Of a stretch of DNA of 64,000 nt, positions 44,046 to 52,888 are shown in pieces. The translations under genes and the position numbers were made by a program. The DNA comes from JAGVJT01 sp964471225. Its GTDB lineage: Bacteria; Pseudomonadota; Gammaproteobacteria; Legionellales; Legionellaceae. The notes under the pieces are model-generated. The model was not told the DNA's origin. It worked only from the letters and a program-made list of their open reading frames with translations, and made no database searches. The stretch's first letter is position 1. Each line of letters opens with the position of its first letter. The DNA is taken from positions 40,861 through 104,860 of the forward strand of contig CAYYEZ010000051.1 in the NCBI GenBank assembly GCA_964471225.1, read 5' to 3'.

Positions 44046-45866
44046 ATGACCGATACAATTGTCATTCGTTTAACAGGTGATTCAGGAGACGGGGTTCAAT
44101 TGGTCGGAGAGCAATTGACGATTACTGCTGCACTTGCTGGAAAAGAGGTGCGTACTCTTCCTGATTTTCCCGCAGAAATTAGAGCGCCCCTGGGAACTGT
44201 TGCCGGTGTCTCGGGTTTTCAATTAGCCATGGCACAAAAAGCAATTTTTACTGCGGGTGAAACACTCGATGTGTTGGTTGCTTTGAATCCTGCCGCTTTG
44301 AAAAATGCTCTGGGGTATTTGAATCAGGGTGGGCTTCTGATTATCAACGAAGAGTGTTTATCACCGAAAGATTGGGAAAAGGCAGGCGTGAGTCCTGATT
44401 TACTTGAAAATGCTTCGGAGTATTATCAAGTGCTTTCTGTGCCGCTGATTACAAACACCTTGAAAGCATTGGAGGGGTTAGATTTAACACAACCTCAAGC
44501 TAAAAAGGCAAAGAACTTTTATGTGTTAGGATTAGTCCTTTGGTTGTTTGATTTTTCAACAGAAGTAGTAGAAGCATTTATCGAGAAAAAATTTAAACTT
44601 AAACCGGTATTCGTTGAGGCCAACATACGTGCGCTCAAGGCAGGGTTTAATCATGCAATGACACTCGAATTGTCTCGTCAAACATACAGCATGGGACGCG
44701 TTGAAAGAGAGAAAGGTGATTACCGACAAATAACAGGCGTAGAGGCAATTTCTCTTGCTATTGCAACGCTCGCGACACGGTTACAGCTACCGGTATTAGT
44801 GTCTGGTTACCCGATTACACCGGCTTCTTCAATTTTACAAGAATGCGCAAAACTTTCTGAGTTTGGTGTGCAGCTTTTTCAAGCGGAAGATGAAATTGCC
44901 GCAATTTGCGCTTGTTTAGGTGCGGCTTACGGCGGTGTTTTAGCCTTTACTTGTACCTCGGGTCCTGGTTTAGATTTAAAAAGTGAGGCTTTAGGGCTTG
45001 CTGTGGCGACAGAACTTCCTCTTGTTGTTTTAGATGTTCAACGTGCGGGTGTATCGACTGGAATGCCCACTAAAACTGGTCAGAGTGATTTGCGGCAAGC
45101 GCTTTATGGTCGACATGGCGAAGCACCTTTACCTGTATTTTCTGCGTCTTCTCCTGCTGATTGCTTCAATACCATAATTGAAGCAATGTCTGTTGCTGTC
45201 ACTTATATGACACCGGTGATTGTCTTGTTGGATGCATATTTAGTGAATGCGGCGGAGCCTTGGCATATCCCTGATCCGGAAAAAATTCCGATGCCAGAAA
45301 TCAGTTTCAATCGCTTTCCAAAGCCTTATATGCGTGATGAAAATTTAAGCCGAAGTTGGACGATTCCAGGTACAACAGGATTCATTCATCATCTTGGTGG
45401 ATTAGAAAAACAAGGTGATGAGGGCAAAATTAGCTATGACGCAAAAAATCACCAAGAGATGGTGAATTTACGCGCACAAAAAATTGCAAATGTTGCAAAA
45501 TCATATGCGCCCTTAAAGCTCGAAGGTTCTCCCGATGCGGATATCTTATTAGTTGGATGGGGGAGTACGGAGGGAGCTTTGCTTGGTGCTACGATTGAAG
45601 CACATCATCGTGGGCTGTCCGTTGCACTTCTTCAGTTGCGCCATTTAAATCCATTGCCTGAAGATTTGGGCGAGGTATTGCAACGCTTTAAGCATGTGTT
45701 TGTCGCGGAGTTAAATTCTGGCCAATTGTGCCAGCTACTGCGTGCCGAGTATTTAGTGAATGCACAAAAAATTAGTCAGTGTAATGGCTTGCCCTTTACA
45801 GTTAGTGCCATTTTGGACGCTCTTGAATCAAAGGTTAATCATGGAAAAATCAACATACACGCGTGA
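44046..45866 (+). CDS. korA: 2-oxoacid:ferredoxin oxidoreductase, fused gamma/alpha subunit
   Basis: About 606 residues. Residues 1-190 are the gamma domain (IRLTGDSGDGVQLVGEQL), the rest the alpha/pyrimidine domain (VSGYPITPASSILQ, FQAEDEIAAICACLGAAYGG, TSGPGLDLKSEALGLA). With KorB it decarboxylates a 2-oxoacid, probably 2-oxoglutarate, to the CoA ester using ferredoxin as acceptor. GTG at 44040 is possible but AGGG spacing favours the ATG at 44046. It overlaps korB by 26 bp. The two-subunit type is known in some aerobes as a CoA-dependent bypass of oxoglutarate dehydrogenase. Confidence 0.92.
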   Translation: MTDTIVIRLTGDSGDGVQLVGEQLTITAALAGKEVRTLPDFPAEIRAPLGTVAGVSGFQLAMAQKAIFTAGETLDVLVALNPAALKNALGYLNQGGLLIINEECLSPKDWEKAGVSPDLLENASEYYQVLSVPLITNTLKALEGLDLTQPQAKKAKNFYVLGLVLWLFDFSTEVVEAFIEKKFKLKPVFVEANIRALKAGFNHAMTLELSRQTYSMGRVEREKGDYRQITGVEAISLAIATLATRLQLPVLVSGYPITPASSILQECAKLSEFGVQLFQAEDEIAAICACLGAAYGGVLAFTCTSGPGLDLKSEALGLAVATELPLVVLDVQRAGVSTGMPTKTGQSDLRQALYGRHGEAPLPVFSASSPADCFNTIIEAMSVAVTYMTPVIVLLDAYLVNAAEPWHIPDPEKIPMPEISFNRFPKPYMRDENLSRSWTIPGTTGFIHHLGGLEKQGDEGKISYDAKNHQEMVNLRAQKIANVAKSYAPLKLEGSPDADILLVGWGSTEGALLGATIEAHHRGLSVALLQLRHLNPLPEDLGEVLQRFKHVFVAELNSGQLCQLLRAEYLVNAQKISQCNGLPFTVSAILDALESKVNHGKINIHA

Positions 45867-46800
45867 AGATTTCACACATTCAAATGAAGTTAGATGGTGT
45901 CCCGGCTGTGGTGATTACGCCATTTTGGCTGCATTGCAGCGTGTGTTACCAGAGCTTGGGCTCGCGCCTGAAAAACATGTCTTTGTTTCAGGTATTGGTT
46001 GTGCGGGACGTCTCCCTTACTACATGAATACGTATGGTTTTCATACGATCCACGGTCGTGCAACGGCCGTGGCAACCGGTCTGAAAGCGATGCGTGATGA
46101 TTTATGTGTATGGGTGATTACCGGCGACGGTGATGCGTTGAGTATCGGTGCGAATCATTTGATACATAGTTTGCGTCGTAATGTGAATTTAAAAATTTTA
46201 CTTTTTAACAACCAAGTTTATGGTTTGACTAAAGGTCAATTTTCACCAACCTCTCAAAAAGGACAAGTGACGAAAACGTCTCCAGAAGGCGTTGCTAATC
46301 ATCCGGTGAATCCGTTAATGCTTGCTTTAGGTGCAGGTGCAAGTTTTGTGGCTCGCGCTGTGGATAAAGATCCGGTGCAATTGGCAAATATTATTAAAGC
46401 TGCTCACGCGCATGCTGGATGTGCTTTTGTTGAAATCTATCAAGACTGTAATATTTTTAATCATGGTGCCTTTGATGCGTTTGCTTTAAAAGGAAATCGT
46501 CGCGATCATACTTTACTGCTTGAACATGATGCGCCGATGTTGTTTGGTGAGTCTCAGGGTTTAAGACTTGTAGACGATGCATTAGTTAAAACACAAGAAG
46601 CCAAAGAGGCCTGTCGACATGATGTACGTAATCTTAATGCAGCGTTGCGGCTAACGCAGTTATCACATCCCGATTTTCCTGTGCCTTTGGGTATTTATTA
46701 TCAAGTTGAGCGCGAATTATTTCATTTAGCAACGAGACATCAAAAATCAAATGAAGATCTAAAAGCACTGTACCGAAAAAAAGCATATTGGCAGTGTTGA
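45841..46800 (+). CDS. korB: 2-oxoacid:ferredoxin oxidoreductase, beta subunit
   Basis: 319 residues carrying thiamine diphosphate and one [4Fe-4S] cluster. Candidate ligands are C20 and C23 (WCPGCGDYA), the Cys in SGIGCAGR and the Cys in IYQDCNIF. The TPP motif is GDGDALSIGANHLIHSLRRNVNLKILLFNN, and GLTKGQFSPTS is typical of the KorB group. The frame is open from 45760, but the ATG at 45841 gives the usual N-terminus and has AAAGG upstream. It overlaps the korA 3' end in another frame, indicating coupling. Confidence 0.93.
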   Translation: MEKSTYTREDFTHSNEVRWCPGCGDYAILAALQRVLPELGLAPEKHVFVSGIGCAGRLPYYMNTYGFHTIHGRATAVATGLKAMRDDLCVWVITGDGDALSIGANHLIHSLRRNVNLKILLFNNQVYGLTKGQFSPTSQKGQVTKTSPEGVANHPVNPLMLALGAGASFVARAVDKDPVQLANIIKAAHAHAGCAFVEIYQDCNIFNHGAFDAFALKGNRRDHTLLLEHDAPMLFGESQGLRLVDDALVKTQEAKEACRHDVRNLNAALRLTQLSHPDFPVPLGIYYQVERELFHLATRHQKSNEDLKALYRKKAYWQC

Positions 46801-46881
46801 TCTCATGCTATGGTTCGCGTTTATCATGGTGTCGCCAGAGGTGATAGACGTTATTTATAGTTATCATGTGCGAGGCATGTA

Positions 46882-47319
46882 ATGAAAGATCATGATATGA
46901 CACTTCAATTAGCAAACGAAATGATTTTAGCTGCATTTCAGGAAGCTAAAAAATTGTCATTACAGCCGTTATCCATTGCTGTACTTGATTCAGGTGGTCA
47001 TCTTATTGCATTTCAGCGACAAGATAAGTCTTCTATTATGCGTTTTGATATCGCATTTGCGAAGGCTTATGGTGCGCTTGGTATGGGTATGGGGTCTCGA
47101 GGCGTGGCAAAAAAAGCAGAGCAAATGCCTCACTTTATGGAAGGTGTTATCGCTGCGTCAAAAGGGAGGTTAGTCCCTGCTCCAGGTGGCGTGCTGGTTC
47201 TGAATGAGCATGATCACATCATCGGTGCACTTGGGGTGAGTGGAGATTGTTCTGATAATGATGAGCACGTTGCAATCATAGGTATCCAGGCCGTTGGCTT
47301 AAAGGTAAAGATTGATTAG
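46882..47319 (+). CDS. GlcG/HbpS family protein
   Basis: 145 residues, DUF336 family of small heme- or corrinoid-binding-related proteins. Diagnostic: PLSIAVLDSGGHLIAFQRQDKSS, AFAKAYGALGMGM and the C-terminal APGGVLVLNEHDHIIGALGVSGD. No signal peptide, so cytoplasmic, unlike secreted HbpS. Specific role unknown. Lies alone between korB and the DegT gene. Confidence 0.88.
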   Translation: MKDHDMTLQLANEMILAAFQEAKKLSLQPLSIAVLDSGGHLIAFQRQDKSSIMRFDIAFAKAYGALGMGMGSRGVAKKAEQMPHFMEGVIAASKGRLVPAPGGVLVLNEHDHIIGALGVSGDCSDNDEHVAIIGIQAVGLKVKID

Positions 47320-47374
47320 TCGTATAAAATAGTTGATCCATCCTTTGATGTGTTCGATTGATTCTTTGGTGAGG

Positions 47375-47404
47375 TTGGCATTGACGAGAGATTATCAGTA
47401 TAAT
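47375..47404 (+). promoter_or_regulatory. Candidate sigma-70 promoter of the DegT gene
   Basis: TTGGCA (47375-47380), 18-bp spacer, TATAAT (47399-47404), 30 bp upstream of the ATG. Confidence 0.6.
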
Positions 47405-47434
47405 CTAGCCTCTTTGACCTCCTGAAGGATTTTC

Positions 47435-48541
47435 ATGCAGTTTATTGATCTGAAGACCCAATCTAAAAGGATTGAGGCACCACTATTTGCTCGTTTTAAA
47501 ACCATCATGTCTCAAGCGAGTTATATTATGGGGCCGGATGTTGCAGAGTTAGAGAAAGTTTTAGCCTCTTTTATTGATGTTAAGCATGCGATTACTGTTG
47601 CAAGTGGCACGGATGCGTTGTTGATTGCGTTGATGGCATTGGGTATTGAAGCAGGTGATGAAGTTATTACCACTCCATTTAGTTTTTTTGCAACAGCTGA
47701 AGTTATTGTTTTATTGGGTGCAAAACCCGTTTTTGTTGATATTGATCCGTTAACTTACAATATTGACCCTGAGTTGATTGAAGCTGCAATCACCGAAAAA
47801 ACAAAAGCAATTATGCCTGTCAGTCTCTACGGGCAGTGCTCAGATATGGCTGCTATCAATGCGATTGCTGCAAAATATAAATTACCTGTAATTGAAGATG
47901 CGGCACAAAGTTTCGGTGCAACGTATGAGGGCAAATTTTCTGGCGGATTGTCGACGATTGGTTGTACCAGCTTTTTCCCATCGAAGCCATTGGGCGGCTA
48001 TGGTGATGGTGGTGCTTGTTTTACGAACGATGACGAGCTTGCTCAGCGTATGATTGAGATTCGTTTGCATGGTCAGTCTGAGCGTTATCTACACACCCGT
48101 TTAGGTATTAATGGTCGTTTAGATACATTTCAAGCAGCAGTATTACTAGAAAAAATGAGAATTTTCCCTGAAGAAATTGAATTAAGACAAGAGGTTGCCA
48201 GTCGGTATGCTTCACTTTTGCCCAAAGAGATTCGGACTCCTGTGATTCGTCCCTCGAATAGAAGTGTTTATGCACAATATACGATTGAAGTGCGAGAGCG
48301 TAACGCTGTACAAAAAGGTTTGCAAGAGCGAGGTGTGCCAACTGCCGTGCATTATCCTTATGGACTACACCAGCAGCCAATTTTAAAACAACTGTTTCCC
48401 GATGCTGGGCATTTTCCAATTACTGAACATGCAGCGAAACATGTATTGAGTCTACCAATGCATCCTTATCTTGTTGAAAGCCAGCAAGTGGAAATTGTTG
48501 AGGCACTCAAAGGGGTACTTGATGTTGCTGTAGAAGTTTAA
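47435..48541 (+). CDS. DegT/DnrJ/EryC1/StrS family PLP aminotransferase
   Basis: 368 residues. PLP-binding features: ASGTDALLIAL, IEDAAQSFGA (Asp) and the internal aldimine Lys in FFPSKPLGGYGDGGA; the C-terminus shows TAVHYPYGLHQQP. Family members aminate nucleotide-linked keto-sugars for LPS O-chains, glycans or glycosylated natural products. No other sugar-nucleotide gene is adjacent, so the product is unknown. GAAGGA upstream of the ATG supports the start. The aspS-type gene begins 13 bp downstream and may share its promoter. Confidence 0.92.
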   Translation: MQFIDLKTQSKRIEAPLFARFKTIMSQASYIMGPDVAELEKVLASFIDVKHAITVASGTDALLIALMALGIEAGDEVITTPFSFFATAEVIVLLGAKPVFVDIDPLTYNIDPELIEAAITEKTKAIMPVSLYGQCSDMAAINAIAAKYKLPVIEDAAQSFGATYEGKFSGGLSTIGCTSFFPSKPLGGYGDGGACFTNDDELAQRMIEIRLHGQSERYLHTRLGINGRLDTFQAAVLLEKMRIFPEEIELRQEVASRYASLLPKEIRTPVIRPSNRSVYAQYTIEVRERNAVQKGLQERGVPTAVHYPYGLHQQPILKQLFPDAGHFPITEHAAKHVLSLPMHPYLVESQQVEIVEALKGVLDVAVEV

Positions 48542-48554
48542 AAGAGGAGAATTC

Positions 48555-50345
48555 ATGAAACGCGTACTTTCTGTTGATTTACCATCTCATATCGGGGAGC
48601 GGGTCAGAGTTTCTGGCTGGTTGCATGCGTTGCGCTCATTTGGAAAAATATATTTCTTAGTTTTACGCGACAGAAAAGGTTTATCTCAAATTATTGTTGA
48701 AGATAGAGAAGTGTTTGCGCGTTTACGTGACTTGCAGGTAGGATCTGTGCTGACAGTTTTAGGTGAGGTTTCTAAAAATGACAAAGCGCAATTAAAGGTA
48801 GAAATTATCCGTCCTGAAATTACAATTGATGTGTCTATTACAACGCCTCCATTAATCGAATACGTCAAGCCTGAGATCCCTTACGAGTTAGATTTTATTC
48901 TTGATCATCGTGCTTTGTCGCTTCGCAATCGTAAGATTCAAGCGGTCTTTACGATTCAAGCCGAGATGGCGCACGCTTATCGACAATATATGCACGATGT
49001 TGTTGATGCTGTTGAGTATTTTTCACCCAATATTATTGGTGCTTCAAGCGAAGGTGGTGCTGAGTTTTTTAATGTCGACTATTTTGGATACACTGCGACT
49101 CTCGCACAAAGTAGTCAGTTATATAAGCAAGTTATGGTGGGTGTAAATGAACGTGTGTTTGCGTTGATGCCATTCTTTAGGGCTGAAAAATCACATACCA
49201 CTCGACATCTTTCAGAAGGTAAGCAGTTTGAGTTTGAAATGGGCTTTTTTGATGATTGGCATGAGCTCATGGATATTCAAGAGGGGGCTATCAAAGCAAT
49301 CTTATCGCATATTCAAACGCACTGTGCTGACGCTTTAGCTTTATTAGAGGGGCAATTGATTCAAGCGCCTATCGATGTTCGTTTTCCAAGGCTGACATTT
49401 CAAGAAGCGCAACAAATTTACTTTGAACGGACAGGTGTGGACGAGCGTGGTGAGGATGATTTGAGTCCTGCTGCTGAAAAAGAGCTTTGTCAATATGCGC
49501 TAGAAACATATGGTACTGAGCTTTTATTTGTGACCGACTGGAAGACAAGCAAGCGTCCGTTTTACTCTTTTCCTAAACCTACACAGCCTGAATTAACCAA
49601 CACCTTCGATTTGTTGTGTGCAGGAACCGAAATTACCTCAGGCGGGCAACGTCGACATACTTATGAGTCTATGCTAGAGGGTATTCAATTGAAGGGGATG
49701 GCGCCTGAGAATTTTGAAGACTACTTAAGTATTTTTAAATTTGGCATGCCTGCTCATGGTGGTTTTGGTATGGGGCTTGAGCGATTGACGATGACCTTAC
49801 TGAAGCTTAAGAATATTCGAGAAGCATCATTATTCCCGTCTGACCCAAAGCGTATCGCAGGAAATCGTATTAAAGCGAATATTTTTTATGGTAGCGAAAA
49901 TATACGAAATGAGATGATACGTCTTTTGAAAGAGCGTGATATCCAGTTTACGCATCATACACATGAGGTTAATGCATCGCATGATACGAATGTCGTGCGA
50001 ATCAAAGCACTGATTTTGAAAGGGAAGCAGAGTAAAAAGAACTATCAATTTAATTTGCCTCTGCATTTTAAAATCGATATGAAGCGTGTTTCTGAGTTAG
50101 TTGGTGAAAAATGTGAATTTGAAACGGCTGAAGTCATTGAAGAGCGCTTTGGTTTAAAAGTCGGGGGAATTCCTCCTTGGGGAGCGTTGTTAAATCTTGA
50201 AACATACTATGATGCAAGTATCTCAAGCACACCCCTGCAGGTAGGATTCAATGCGGGTCTTGCGACCGAGTCAGTGGTATTGAGTGGTGCTGATTTGATT
50301 CAGCTCGTTGAGCCTGTTGTGGCTGAATTTGCTATCCAGGCTTAG
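48555..50345 (+). CDS. aspS2: Archaeal-type aspartyl-tRNA synthetase fused to a YbaK-like domain
   Basis: 596 residues. Residues 1-440 are a class II synthetase of the short archaeal/eukaryotic AspRS type without the bacterial GAD insertion: OB fold VRVSGWLHALRSFGKIYFLVLRD, SSEGGAEFFNVDYFG, motif 2 FFRAEKSHTTRHLSE, TSGGQRRH and motif 3 HGGFGMGLERLTM. H24 in GWLH is the residue seen in non-discriminating enzymes that also charge tRNA-Asn; discriminating ones have Trp. Residues about 450-596 match the YbaK/ProX trans-editing fold (IKALILKGK, KIDMKRVSELVGEK, GGIPPWG). An AGAGGAG site precedes the ATG. Confidence 0.82.
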   Translation: MKRVLSVDLPSHIGERVRVSGWLHALRSFGKIYFLVLRDRKGLSQIIVEDREVFARLRDLQVGSVLTVLGEVSKNDKAQLKVEIIRPEITIDVSITTPPLIEYVKPEIPYELDFILDHRALSLRNRKIQAVFTIQAEMAHAYRQYMHDVVDAVEYFSPNIIGASSEGGAEFFNVDYFGYTATLAQSSQLYKQVMVGVNERVFALMPFFRAEKSHTTRHLSEGKQFEFEMGFFDDWHELMDIQEGAIKAILSHIQTHCADALALLEGQLIQAPIDVRFPRLTFQEAQQIYFERTGVDERGEDDLSPAAEKELCQYALETYGTELLFVTDWKTSKRPFYSFPKPTQPELTNTFDLLCAGTEITSGGQRRHTYESMLEGIQLKGMAPENFEDYLSIFKFGMPAHGGFGMGLERLTMTLLKLKNIREASLFPSDPKRIAGNRIKANIFYGSENIRNEMIRLLKERDIQFTHHTHEVNASHDTNVVRIKALILKGKQSKKNYQFNLPLHFKIDMKRVSELVGEKCEFETAEVIEERFGLKVGGIPPWGALLNLETYYDASISSTPLQVGFNAGLATESVVLSGADLIQLVEPVVAEFAIQA

Positions 50346-52800
50346 TGGCTGGGATAGCATTTTCTTGCATGATTATTTGTTCGAGATGATCAATACAATC
50401 TGAGTACATTTCGTTATCTTTTGTCTGATTCCTCAAGTCAAGAAGGAGTCTTTTATAAAGGCTCCCTTCTCGTATTATCGAACGCTCGTCTTGAGGTAAA
50501 CCAGACAAATAAAATAGACCTTGTATCGCCAATAAAGGCTCTTCATTTCGTGAGCGACGATCATAGGTTTCGATAAAAAGCTCGTGGTCTGCTATAGTTT
50601 TTTCCCGTAAGAGCATGCAATAAAACTGGCAAAGTAATAGATCAAAATTGCGCTCACTCTTTTCACCACTACGACGCAATTTTTGCATTTCCTCCCGGAG
50701 AACTTCATCTGGAAAATCTGCATGAAACTCAATGAATAATTGGTAAACTATGGTTCCAATGTGAAGATAATAATCAACAGCTTCTGGAGGAATTTGTTCT
50801 GAGATATAGAATAAAATCTCTGCATGATTGGTTTCTCCAGGCCTCTCCTGTACTGTCTCTTGTAGTGTCGCGATGTCTTTGTAAAAATATTTACCTGGCT
50901 CTTTAATTCCATATGGCGAAAGTCTATCGATGAAGACATCCCAAAAAAATATTTTTCCAAAAAAATCAAGCAAGTCTCTTTGTGAGAGTTGTCTGCACAA
51001 GATTGGAATGAGCGATGGCCTTTCAAGACCAATGGCTAACTCCAGTGCATTTTTCTCTAATATAATACTTTCGAGATGCTCTTTTAAGATCGGTGTAAAG
51101 GAAGATTTATCTATTGGTTTGGGAGCGGAGTCTCTTGTTGATGAGGAAATTTGGGCATATTTCACGGCGATGTTTTTTCCTTGATCACGATAGACTCTCT
51201 TGGGGTTAATCGCAGTGAGCTGATGATTTGAAATACCTGGATCAAATTCGAGTGACACTTTTTGCTCTAAGAGTGCTCTTATAAAGCGTTGATCGTTTTT
51301 TTGTTCAGTATAAAAATAAATGGCAAGTTGTAGCGGAGAAAAATTGTTTTCTTTAAAAATAAGAATAGGGAAGTCCAGTCGAATGTATTGTAGCGCGATG
51401 CTAAAAGCGCGGTAATTGTCGAGCAGTAGCATCCTGAATAAAAAGTTGTAATCTAATTCATCAGTCGAAATATAAATGCGTAGTGCGCGTATAAAGGCCA
51501 TTTTAAATGCGCCAGAATGTTCGAGCATAAACTCACAAACGTCTCCCATCGCGTCTTGCGTGGATGTGCTTTTCGTAAATTTTATGAGAAATTCAACCAC
51601 AAGGTCTTCCATATGATCATTAAGTTGACCTGCTACGACAGGATGCAGTGCTTGCACCGTTGTAACATCTCCAGATAAAAGAGCATTTTTGAAATATTGG
51701 ATGAAATCTATCTCGAATCGTCTTGGGATTTTCGCTTTTTGTGTCGCGATAAATGATTGTAATGCCTTTTTTTCCTGCCCTCGACAGTCGATCTCTAATA
51801 CCTCGAGTAATAGAATTCCTTTTTGTGCGAGATAAGCATGTTGATATGCGAATGTGTCAACAACCCCTGCCTCAATGACGTGAAGATGTTCTATAAGTTG
51901 ACTAATATAGGTATCTACTTGTTGTTTCAAATCTCTTAATATGCATTCATTTTGAGTGTCTTTATTTTTCTTTTTTTTAGGAGAAAATTGTTTAGGTCGT
52001 GAGGTGTGCGTAGTAGCGTGCTGTTCTTCTCCTTCTTCTCCTTTGAACATCGTTGGAGATGTGGCCTCTACTTGTGTAACACTAGAAGGGGAGGCGCTCA
52101 ATGAGAGTCTCCTATCTTTGAGTCTTTCAAGAAGCAAATTTGTTTGTCTTTCTGGTTGATATTGATGCATTTTTTGTGCAATTAAAATATATTGCTCAAT
52201 TTTCATGAGTGATGTTTTTCTATCAAAATCAAAGATGAGGCTGAGTTCATCATCTAGTCGTTGTGCGTCGCGAGCGAGGTTTAAATACACTTCAGTTTTA
52301 TACTGAAGTAATGCGCTAAGAAACGATGTAAAGGGCGATGTATGCAGGCGTGCTCTCTCTTTTTCACTAGATGTGAGTGCAATAAGTTCGTTTGTGATAC
52401 CATCTTTTACAACAGTATCTTTGATTTGCCCATAACTATCGCAATAAAATCGTAATTCGATACGTTGCTCGTCTTTTTTACAGATAATCGTTACATGTGT
52501 CTGGCCGAAATCAGTTCTTAATCGAGGACGTGGTTCGTACCATCTATCAATAGTAAGATGCATTTTTTGAGCATAGCCTTCGAAAATGGGAGGCGCGACG
52601 ACTTCTGCCTGTAAATACAGCGCTTCTCGCTCTCCCGTACTTCGGATAAAAGATGCGCGATGTTTTTCGTCAAAAGAAGTCTCTTTAATTTTAACAATTT
52701 CGGGATCCGTAATGGTTAAAGAGCTTAAACGCGGCTTTTGTTGAGTACGTTCTATCAAAAAAGAGTATTGTGTATTTTCTTGGAGGCGAGAGCGAAACAT
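50332..52800 (-). CDS. Large cytoplasmic protein, unknown, effector-like
   Basis: 822 residues with no signal peptide or membrane helices. Residues 1-175 are beta-rich, with several charged strands; about 235-275 are a Ser/Lys-rich linker with a poly-Lys patch (KQFSPKKKKNKD) that could be a nuclear-localisation-like signal. Residues about 370-640 are helical and contain one ankyrin-like unit (NNFSPLQLAIYFYTEQ). The C-terminal 150 residues are helical. I recognise no family. The 3' end overlaps the aspS2 3' end by 14 bp. Its character resembles the other large lineage-specific proteins in the window. Confidence 0.78.
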   Translation of the reverse strand: MFRSRLQENTQYSFLIERTQQKPRLSSLTITDPEIVKIKETSFDEKHRASFIRSTGEREALYLQAEVVAPPIFEGYAQKMHLTIDRWYEPRPRLRTDFGQTHVTIICKKDEQRIELRFYCDSYGQIKDTVVKDGITNELIALTSSEKERARLHTSPFTSFLSALLQYKTEVYLNLARDAQRLDDELSLIFDFDRKTSLMKIEQYILIAQKMHQYQPERQTNLLLERLKDRRLSLSASPSSVTQVEATSPTMFKGEEGEEQHATTHTSRPKQFSPKKKKNKDTQNECILRDLKQQVDTYISQLIEHLHVIEAGVVDTFAYQHAYLAQKGILLLEVLEIDCRGQEKKALQSFIATQKAKIPRRFEIDFIQYFKNALLSGDVTTVQALHPVVAGQLNDHMEDLVVEFLIKFTKSTSTQDAMGDVCEFMLEHSGAFKMAFIRALRIYISTDELDYNFLFRMLLLDNYRAFSIALQYIRLDFPILIFKENNFSPLQLAIYFYTEQKNDQRFIRALLEQKVSLEFDPGISNHQLTAINPKRVYRDQGKNIAVKYAQISSSTRDSAPKPIDKSSFTPILKEHLESIILEKNALELAIGLERPSLIPILCRQLSQRDLLDFFGKIFFWDVFIDRLSPYGIKEPGKYFYKDIATLQETVQERPGETNHAEILFYISEQIPPEAVDYYLHIGTIVYQLFIEFHADFPDEVLREEMQKLRRSGEKSERNFDLLLCQFYCMLLREKTIADHELFIETYDRRSRNEEPLLAIQGLFYLSGLPQDERSIIREGSLYKRLLLDLRNQTKDNEMYSDCIDHLEQIIMQENAIPATKPG

Positions 52801-52888
52801 TTTATGAAAAATAATTAAACGAAAAGAGATATTATATTGTTATTTTGATAAAATATCGAACATATAATCATGTGATCTATCATTTTCC

